From Pseudopithomyces maydicus (taxonomy: Eukaryota; Ascomycota; Dothideomycetes; Pleosporales; Didymosphaeriaceae): a DNA stretch of 64,000 nt. Where the stretch lies: the NCBI GenBank assembly GCA_026873275.1, contig JANTUC010000007.1:744001-808000 (forward strand), in the 5' to 3' direction. This document shows positions 56,016 to 64,000 of the stretch, in pieces. The notes beneath the pieces are model-generated. The model was not told the DNA's origin. It did no database searches and worked only from the letters and a program-made list of their open reading frames with translations. Position 1 is the first letter of the stretch. Each line of letters opens with the position of its first letter. Both the position numbers and the translations under genes were made by a program.

Positions 56016-57876
56016 CTAAAATTCCAGCTCCAAAAGCTTACTCGCTGGCACAGAGCAACATATTCTTATCATAGTACCAGCCTTCCCAGTTGCTTCCTGT
56101 GCTTCTTTAGCTGCACTCTTCAGAACTCGAGCTTCTCCGTTGAGAATCTTCAGTTCGCATGCCCCACAATCACCAGCTCGACAACCATATTCTGGTTGAA
56201 GTTCTTCTCTCTCAGCAAGCTGCAACAGTGACAATGCTTCATCTTTCTTCCATTTTGTTTCGACTGCCTTGCCATTGAATCTAACCACCGCCTCTTCTGG
56301 AATGTCCTCGTCCAGCTCCGCGTCTACATCCAGAACGACGTTGTCTGAGAATGTTTCTGAAAGGATTGTAGTAGGTGAAACCTTTGCGGCTTCAAGGTGT
56401 TCTCGTACGTCCGTGATGAATACCGGCGGGCCGCAGATATAGGCACTCGCAACATTGCCAGGAATATCCACAGGTGTGATATTGAAAGGATTATACTGAT
56501 AAGTGCCTCCGAGGAGAGTGGTGAAGAATTCAGCAGACGGGCGACCAGTGAAGTCGAAGTGTTCGCCTTCGACGTCTAAGTTGGGAATCGGAGCAGTATA
56601 GAACCTTATAATCTGGAGATAATGCGATGAAGGAAGATGTTGTGAGAGAGAAACATCGGTTTTGCTATTTCGAGTTACGTGAATAAAAATTGCATGGGTC
56701 TTGCTCAAATTGGAATGAGAAAAATGAGCTTGGAGCATGGTGAGCATAGGTGTTATGCCTATACCTGCGCTTATGTATAATTGGCGAGGGGGAACTCATT
56801 GCTCCATCCAGGAACAAAAGATCCAGCCGGAGAACGAATCGACAAGTGATCACCCACTGAACACTTCGTATGAAGCTCGAGAGACCCATTCTTCTCTCGC
56901 TTCACAGAAATCCGATAGTGCTTTGGCATCGCGTATGTGGATTCTGGGGACCATGATGATATGGACCATTGGCGCACCAATCCGGAAGGCAACTTCACTG
57001 TAAGAAATTGCCCTGGCTGATATATTGCTAGCGGTTTGTCATCCACAGCAGCGAAGTAGAAAGATTTGACCGCCTCCGATTCTTCAACGATCCTGACGAT
57101 TTTGAGAGACCGCCACCCAGGCCAACGACCTTGCTTCGCTGAGGCTTTGTCTTGTATGAGAGCCAGCTTTCGAGCAATGACCTTTTGATTCATGTGTTGC
57201 AGCACTGGAACGCCGAGTATCTGTTCCGCCATTATACGTGTCTGGGGGTCATCAATCTTCCCAAACGAACACTGTGGGATGCTTGCGACCGAAACCTTCT
57301 CCTCGTAACTTGTGCGAATAATCTTGGCCGTATCCCCTGGTTTAATTGTACCACCTTTAATCACTTGGAGATAGATGCCACAGAATCCGGTCCCAGCCAC
57401 TTCAGCCAACCAGCTCGCTGGTTGACCAATCCTCCATGCAAGCCTCGCACATGGATTTCTTCCCCCACAACTTCGAGAATTACTCCTTCTTCCTCGTTCT
57501 CAGAGGTGAACACCCATCGATCACCGAGGAAAACTTTTGTTTCATCGATATCTAAAGCGCTGTCAATGGTCAGATTCTCACCCCAGAATGCCCAGTCCCA
57601 CGCAGATCTTTCTATCTTGAGACTTTTAGTCCAGTAATCATAATGTTTTGCAAAGAAGGCATAAACTTGGGCGTCGTGTATAGCACTCTTGTGGCCTTCG
57701 ATTCCACCCGAGGGGGTTAGGATCAACGGAGTCGTGGAAGGTTTGCGAACAATAGCCGTGACCGTTGGTTGTGAATGTATCGTTTGGGTAGTTGGCTGTG
57801 AGCGAGACACGGCTACCACATTAAGTGGTGCCTTGCGCTCCGAGTAGTCGAGATTAGGAGCAGAAATTTCCGACAT
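56016..57876 (-). CDS. MOSC domain - flavin reductase - 2Fe-2S ferredoxin fusion (two apparent assembly frameshifts)
   Basis: From the ATG at 57876 (MSEISAPNLDYSE), adding one base to the C5 run at 57462-57466 and one to G5 at 56788-56792 (plus strand) gives 620 residues with no intron. Residues about 35-260 are a YiiM-type MOSC domain (GIEGHKSAIHDAQVYAF). The first correction restores the catalytic-type GRNPCARLAWRIGQ segment with its conserved Cys. A ferredoxin-NADP-reductase-like part follows, with an FAD motif (QWSISSWSP), and the second correction joins the NAD segment ISAGIGITPML. The plant-type 2Fe-2S domain at the C-terminus has C-x4-C-x2-C (CRAGDCGAC) and a fourth Cys near IRICCS. 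MOSC proteins bind molybdenum or act on N-hydroxylated purines or amidoximes. An internal electron-transfer chain to the MOSC site is inferred. Confidence 0.86.
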
Positions 57877-59047
57877 TGTGACAGGATGACTCTTTACTTC
57901 AAGTTACAGTTGGTAGATAAAAAGGATAGTTAAGAAGTTTGGTCTTAAAGGGTTAGAGACACTACCTATTTATCTGCTCTTAAGATGAGATTAACACGAC
58001 ATCCAATGTGGGCGACATGGCGCGAAGGATCCATCGTGCGAGACTATCGGTCCCTAGATGGTGATGTTATTAAATCCGCTCAGCTGTCCTGTACTGACTG
58101 CGGTGTTCTGGACGACAGACCGCCCCTTCCGTTAGGCTATCGGATGCGAGGTCGGACATGTCAATGCCCCGAGCATCCTGCCAGGGTCTGGAAGCTTGGT
58201 TCTAAACGAATGCTTGTGCAAGAACATTACGATCTACTTTTTAGTCTATAGAAGCGAGAGAATGATTGTTAAAGCACTGGTTTGAGACAATACATATGTA
58301 GTACATCATGATCAAAGTGATGGATAATGCTGCAGACATCGGATGATATAATAACGGCGGGGTTTACTGCAAGTAGCCAGGGTCCTTTCGATTCAAGAAA
58401 TGGAGTAGGAATAACATGCTTTCGTTTGCAAATTGCCTCAGTCAAAATACGGTAAACGCTTGAGTCAGCATTATTTGCGTCTGCTCTATAATCTGATCAG
58501 GCCCGTCCCAGCTGACTCAGCAGGTCACAATACCATTTGCTTTCATAGCTCGGTCCCCGAAGGAGACGCCAGGGTCCTGGACATTGTGAATACGCAGGCT
58601 TTGCGATATTGTCACACCAAAAAGTCTTTCTGGACAGCTGGAGGATTTTCTGGAACGGTGTTCACTGCAGCCCTGCCAGGGTACACGGCGTTGAGAGTTG
58701 CTGGAGCTGCGTATAGGCATTGGGCACATGCAGTGACCAGCGGGGTAGAGATAGAGGCGTTGCACGGACTGTCTGATCTACACATCGAGACGCTTATCTG
58801 ATTTGATCTCAAATGCGAAGGCTTCCGACATCCGTGATGCAGAGCCACTGACGCTGAGCAACATGCCACCTGCTTCGCTGATTGGCTCTCTCCTCGAACC
58901 CCGCTGATCCCCAACAAGCACGGCTGACAGAGACCCTGTCAGCGCAAGGGCGGTCCAATATGGGGAAAATATGAATCACCCAAGTACAGGTTTTTAGACA
59001 AAACTTGTACTCCGATGTCTTGTGCGTGAATGCAGTGTTGTTGAACG
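57877..59047. other. Divergent promoter region of MOSC fusion and DUF2985 genes
   Basis: About 1.2 kb. Plus ORFs at 57985-58251 and 58433-58801 lack recognisable motifs and are not called. No repeats were noticed. Confidence 0.45.
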
Positions 59048-60935
59048 ATGAGCAACCGTGACGGACGTGAGGCCAGCGGCAGACCCACCCAATCCACTGT
59101 TTCGTCTACCACCACAACCCATGGCCCGACCATTACAACAACAACATATACAGCGACAGGTCCTCAGACGACCGTGATCACGAGCGCACCCCATGCGACT
59201 ACGATTGTGTCGCCGACTGTGACTACCACACTCCGAACACCCCTTCAACAAGCTCCGTCGTCGAGCGCGTCGCAACCCGAGCGACAACCATCGATCCGCA
59301 TTCGTCGCGCAGGGGCAGAGCCGAACATACAAAGTTACGAAGATGATGGAGAGTCGTACGCAAACCGCAGGCGCAGCTTCTCTGAGCCGGAGAGGCCTCA
59401 GCCAGCCTTGCTGCAGGAAATCGACGACCTAGAAATACGCCGACACACATCCGCAACGCCGTTGCAGACGCTTCACGAAGAAGGCTCGGGATATTCAGTA
59501 CCACAGGTCGGCTACTACACGTCAGTTGTGCCAGAAAGAAACCCTCGACGGCCAGGCTACGTCAGGCAAACATCTGCGATCAGCCTGCGACACTCTCGGA
59601 ATCTACCAGCTGGTGAATACGATGCCGATGTGGTGGATGTGCTTGATGTAATTGGTACGCATATGCGCAGCATGTTAACAAACATGGCTAATTATTACCC
59701 CAGATCCCGAGGTTTCAACGCTCACGACATTGAACAATGTTCAGAACAGTTTGTTCCTACCGAACTTTGGACGTTTCTACGACCGTCGCCCTACGTACGA
59801 ACTCTCGCAATCGGTATCGACGAGCGACGAGGAATCGGCACAAGGAATCGAACAGGAAGTAACCGAGGAGGAGCATGCGGAACCGAAGGCATTGCAGGAC
59901 TCTACAGGACACCTCCAACTACCAGAGTCTTCGAGGTTGACGAGGGTGAACACAATCTCTTCGGTGCTTTCTGGGGTGTCCGAGGGCCACAACTATGCAG
60001 TGCTTCCGCACGGTGCTTCACTAGTAGGCTGGACACCCGAAGAGAAGGCCTTGCTCAACGACCGCGTACGGCACTTGCTGCATTCTCGAAGGGCCAAGTT
60101 CAGGCGCAGCATGCGGGGCTTCGGCCGATATGTGCGCAAACCTGTGGGCTTCCTCATCACTTTGTATGCCTTTTTGTTGACATTCTGGGGCGCTGCCTGG
60201 GTTCTTTTCCTAATTGGCTGGATCGGTGTTGGTGGTCGACAAGCTTACTTTATCGAGATCTGCGATCAGATTCTGACTGCGCTCTTCTGCGTGGTAGGCA
60301 TTGGCATGGCACCTTGGCGCGCCATCGATACATATCACATGGCATATGTAGCGAAATATGCGCACAAAACATGGCGAGTAAGGAGAGAGCGTGGTCTACC
60401 TGCCTTGAGGGATCATAACGAACTTCCATCAAGATCAGGGACACACCCGTGGGAAAAAGACGAAGACCAGGACGGCCTAGTCGAAGAACCCGTCCTCACG
60501 TCCGAGGAACAGGCAAAGCTTGAGCATCATCAGGGGAAACTTGCAGCATCTCATACGTTTTATAAACCGCACGAAACTACTACACATTACGCGTTCTCCG
60601 TCCGCCTTCTTATAGCAATTGTGGTCCTACTCGATTGCCACTCGCTATTCCAAATGGCGCTCGGTGGAACTACTTGGGGAATATACTATAAAGTTCGCCC
60701 GAAGGCGTTAACAGCCGTCATCCTGACTTGCAGTATTAGCTGCAATATTTCTGCTGGAGTGACGATTAGTGTGGGAGATAAGCGGAGCAGGAAAAAGGTC
60801 GTCGTGGAACAAATGTTCCGTCAAGGGCTAACTGAGGAGGCGCTTCATGCATTGAGGAAAGAGAAGGGACTTGTTGCCAGTGGCATCGGACGAAAACCTT
60901 CCAAGAAGGGGAAAAAGAAGAGAACAGGAGCATGA
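59048..60935 (+). CDS. DUF2985 integral membrane protein
   Basis: Exons 59048-59654 and 59704-60935 (49-bp intron, GTACGC donor) give 612 residues. The N-terminal 330 residues are Ser/Thr/Pro-rich and charged, with a Thr run early (TTTTHGPTITTTTYTATG), and are probably cytosolic and disordered. A helical core follows: VGFLITLYAFLLTFWGAAWV and a following hydrophobic stretch, then ICDQILTALFCVVGIGMAPW with the hallmark APWRAIDTYHM. After a charged loop come two more helices (VRLLIAIVVLLDCHSLF and LTAVILTCSISCNISAGVTI). The C-terminus is Lys-rich (KKGKKKR). This layout is the fungal DUF2985 family, whose function is unknown. Splicing is essential because the unspliced frame changes at 59655. 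Confidence 0.88.
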
Positions 60936-61806
60936 TTGATCGCAGTCAATTGCGAGGCTGACCGATGGCCCATGGCATAGGGTGCCTTGTGTTAGCCACA
61001 GAAAAAACTTAGTATAATATGAAGTAATCCATGCGTTCGCACCATTATGAACAGACAACTCCCATGAGTTCATCAAATGAATACTTTAGGTAACGTAAAA
61101 TCTTGTGAACATGACTATTTTCTCACGTGGCTACCCATTAACCTCATTATCGTTAGACTTTCTTGTGGTGTAATACACCAAACGTCCATGAAGATCATGA
61201 GAGTCTCGTCTGGAATATGCCATCATGAACCAGCCAGCAAAAGTCAAAGTGTTGGCTTACACTCTTCCAAGTTCTTTGTCTCCAAGTGCGCTTGGCTCTA
61301 TATGTGGCTAAAGTCCCACTTCGGAGACGAGAGCTCCCGTTATCCACGAAGCTTATTGCGACTTCTGTGGTTGCACAAGTCTCGGTTGGTGTGACTTCCT
61401 TTGTGGTGGCTGGACCTGCCGTTTTGGGCGTTGCGACACCTGTGCCTGAATGGTAATGTCGTGTAATGCGAGGCGCGACCGAGCGTCTTGGCTCGGCGAA
61501 CTCGGGAACCACTTCGGAGTGATGGCCATGTCTATCAGCTTGGGATCAGGCCCCGCGAGGTAGGCGCACTCTTGGGTAATGACTCTACAATGTCAATGTT
61601 GGAACAGGGAGGTGTTGCAAAGACACGACAGTGTGATAGAATTATTGTATTGGTAATATTAACAGTCATAACAGTCGTAAGTGACAGCGAAAACTAGCCT
61701 GTCTGGCCGTAGGTGGAGATTATGAACATGAACAAGTCCCAAAGTACCGCTCAACTCCATTTTATGTACTATTTCCCTCCTCTCGCTCTCCGCATCCGGA
61801 TTTTCA
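60936..61806. other. Intergenic between convergent genes
   Basis: About 870 bases. ORFs at 61077-61512 on both strands lack motifs. Nothing else supported. Confidence 0.45.
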
Positions 61807-63741
61807 TCACCTCTTTGTCTTGGTAGTTGTCGATGTAACCTTTGTCGATGTCTTCTTATCGTCTTTGGTCGTCGTCGAGAGTTTCGCCGACGTAGTGATG
61901 GTTGCTGCTGGTGCCGTTGTAGAAGAGCTAGGAGTGACGGCAGCCTTGGTGCTAGTTGCTAGAGTAGTTTTTGGTGGTCCATTGGCGTAGTAGGACTCAA
62001 GTGCTTTTTCAACATCATTCACATGTTCATAGGCATCCAGCATGTAGAAGTCGTACAGGCGCTGCTGGACACCTTGTTCTGTGAAGGCCGAGTCATCATA
62101 GTCCTTCGATCGCCATCTCTGTTCCATCGGATCGATGAATTTGGTGGTTTCCGGATAGCCAAAGTCGGACAAACTTGAGACATTGAAAGCGGCCATCATG
62201 TCATGGTCCTCGTGAATAAGGTTGTGGCAATGGAACATGTAGACGCCATCCCAAGGTGCGTAGCGGGCAATGACGCGCACAGTCTCTGAAGTACCCAGTA
62301 GTACAACGTCTTTCAATGCCTCCTTCTCGTAGTTAAGAACCGGACGGCCACCTGTGCGAGAGATAATCTGGAAGTCGATAAGGTGAATGTGAACCGGGTG
62401 TGACCAGCCGCCTCCACCATTTTCAAGCTCCCAAATTTCAATGGCGCCACGGGGAGGCTTAGCAAGGATGCGGTTATTGACATCCGAAAAGGTGACACCA
62501 TTGACCTGCCATTCTCCGTTGGTACGTTCGAACTTGAACTTTCGATCGACACCGCTCTTGCTGGGAGGGAAAGGAACATCGCGGAGCTTGGCAGGTAGAT
62601 CCCCGTTACCCTGATCGCTGGAGATAGTCGTGCCAACTACAAATTGCATGACCTTGTCTGTGCTGTTGTAGTCTTCGTCGGCTTGGACGTCCCGGGCGTT
62701 CTTAAGAGTTACATTCTGGCCCTTGTAAGCGCTGAAGTCGATGACGACTTCCCATCGCTCGGCCATGGAGATTTCCAGGTTATCAGATGGCACGGGCTTG
62801 GTCAGCAGGCCAGCGTCAGACGCAATGACATTGAATGGAGCCTTCTTGCCCTTTGAGTCTTCGAATGTAAGCTTGAAGGCACGACTGATAGAAGTGTCCA
62901 AAAAGCGAAGCCTGTACTTGCGGGGCTCAACTTTCCTACTCTTGTTAGTGGCATATTTCGATGGAGGCATGATCAACTTACTTGAAAGGCCAGGGTTGAC
63001 CGTTAACATGAATCACGTCGCCATAGAGGGAGACAGTCTCGCTTGCAGGGCTGAAAAGGGTACCATCTGGGTTATATTGCTTTGCAGCAAGCGCCAAAGG
63101 CAAGTCGTATGATCCAGCGGGAAGATTGAGCTTATCTTCATCTTTGTCGTGTAGGATATAGAAACCTGCTTGGCCGAAATAGGCATTTTCGGCAGTATGG
63201 TGGACCGCGTGATCATGATACCAGAGAGTACGAGCTGCCTGGCGATTCGGGTAGTAGTAATCTTTGTACTGATTCTTCTTGGTCACATCTTCGGCCCAGC
63301 CATCAAATGGCGCACGGCTGTATGAGCCGTGAAGATGGACAGAAATATCTTTCTCAGCATGGTTGACGAATCGTACTACAGCCTCACGATCCTTTTCCAT
63401 GCGGAAAGTGGGACCTGGAGAGATGCCATCTTGAGAGTATTAGTTGAGCCTTCGATTTCTTGTATGGGTCGGTTGAACGTACCATAGCCAACTAGCTGAG
63501 CAGGCTTGAAGCCAGCACCTTTATACACTTGCTGCTCGAAAGGCTTGATCTCGATCTCATAGTAATCGATGTATGTGTTTGTAGTCGAGTTGTAGTAAGT
63601 GTACTTCTTTTCCTTGTTCGGGGGCATAGGAAGTTCATTTTGAAATATCTCTTTATAAACTGGACTGAGCCATTTATCGTCTCCAGCCAAAACCTGGCCT
63701 GCGAAAACAGACGCCAGAGCAAGGGCCAAGTATGATTTCAT
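61807..63741 (-). CDS. Secreted multicopper oxidase (bilirubin-oxidase-like)
   Basis: Three exons (63741-63483, 63429-62982, 62935-61807; introns of 53 and 46 bp) give 611 residues. A signal peptide (MKSYLALALASVFAGQVLA) predicts secretion. Copper ligands are complete: HLHG with His at 118 and 120, WYHDH with His at 158 and 160, HPVHIH at 415-420 and the type-1/trinuclear HCHNLIHEDHDM with HCH at 471-473. The Met after the last His is an axial-ligand candidate typical of bilirubin oxidase and other high-potential enzymes. The region WELENGGGGWSHPVHIHL is also bilirubin-oxidase-like. A Ser/Thr/Lys-rich tail of about 60 residues (TTSTKAAVTPSSSTT) ends the protein. It probably oxidises phenols or bile-pigment-like substrates in the medium while reducing oxygen to water. 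The natural substrate is unknown. Confidence 0.93.
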
Positions 63742-64000
63742 GATAACAGCCAAGAGAATGATCGGTGAAGCTCCTGGGGGTATGAAATCTTGGAGAAAGA
63801 TTGGTATGTCTGCTGGGAAATAATGTCAGGAAGGCATTCAACATGTCCTTTATACCAAGAGGACAGTCCAGATACGAATGCTCTAGACGCCCAACGACTC
63901 TTCCAATTCAATAGATCCTAAGCCCCGCCCAGGGCTCCTTCGTCCAGAATTCATCTTCTAGGGATTGTAGTCCGGTGGCGTTGTGGTCTAGGGTCGCTTA
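63742..64000. promoter_or_regulatory. Promoter region of the multicopper oxidase
   Basis: About 260 bases upstream of the multicopper oxidase, to the window edge. No ORF is supported. Confidence 0.4.

Noticed and set aside
58433..58801. 122-codon plus ORF in the MOSC/DUF2985 gap
   Set aside because: No recognisable motif. It sits in a promoter region.
1..64000. tRNA genes, CRISPR arrays, LTR retrotransposons, biosynthetic clusters
   Set aside because: No paired tRNA A/B boxes, no spaced direct repeats, no polymerase or integrase motifs, and no core biosynthetic enzyme were seen.

Overview
The window is nuclear DNA of a filamentous ascomycete, most likely a Dothideomycete (Pleosporales-like). 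The evidence is the many short introns (mostly 46-62 bp, GTRNGT donors, CTRAC-type branch points), the fungal families present (NF-YA/HapB, Snt2, Mph1, Ero1, RCR, DUF2985, DUF3659, AIM6-like) and the loose spacing. No species can be named from sequence alone. I saw no virus, CRISPR array, tRNA, rRNA or intact transposon.

Layout. 1-8.3 kb: the start of a secreted Ser/Thr-rich protein that runs off the left edge, an SDR oxidoreductase, an Old Yellow Enzyme, a cytochrome P450 remnant, and a four-exon IQ-motif protein with a 13-nt exon. 10.0-15.1 kb: a roughly 1,690-residue LEA-like protein with 15 DUF3659 units. 15.1-22.3 kb: almost gene-free and rich in simple repeats, leading to hapB (22.3-23.4 kb). 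24.3-26.8 kb: a small multi-pass membrane protein and an ankyrin protein. 27.6-32.8 kb: alanyl-tRNA synthetase with a mitochondrial presequence, divergent from an AT-hook-like nuclear protein, then an RCR-type membrane protein. 34.0-39.3 kb: an Snt2-type BAH/PHD chromatin regulator. 39.3-43.3 kb: gene-poor. 43.3-54.9 kb: GPI-anchored CxxxC protein, mph1 helicase, Cdc25/rhodanese-type protein, ero1, a PEBP, and a secreted AIM6-like phosphodiesterase. 56.0-63.7 kb: MOSC-flavoreductase-ferredoxin fusion, DUF2985 membrane protein, and a bilirubin-oxidase-like multicopper oxidase.

The genes are individually regulated fungal genes, not an operon or a biosynthetic cluster. Several pairs share divergent promoters: alanyl-tRNA synthetase with the AT-hook-like gene, the GPI protein with mph1, the rhodanese-type protein with ero1, and MOSC with DUF2985. 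Two promoters carry suggestive motifs: paired ACGCGT boxes before mph1 and a CAGCGTG UPR-like element before ero1.

The most important technical observation is that five conserved genes (LEA/DUF3659, ankyrin, alanyl-tRNA synthetase, snt2 and MOSC fusion) are broken by ten frameshifts in total. Each one is repaired by adding a single base to a G or C run. Because an essential tRNA synthetase is hit, I read these as assembly or sequencing deletions rather than pseudogenes. A pipeline would invent tiny introns or split these genes. No clearly undescribed system was found. The best leads are the DUF3659 supra-repeat protein, the secreted AIM6 fusion and the MOSC-reductase fusion.
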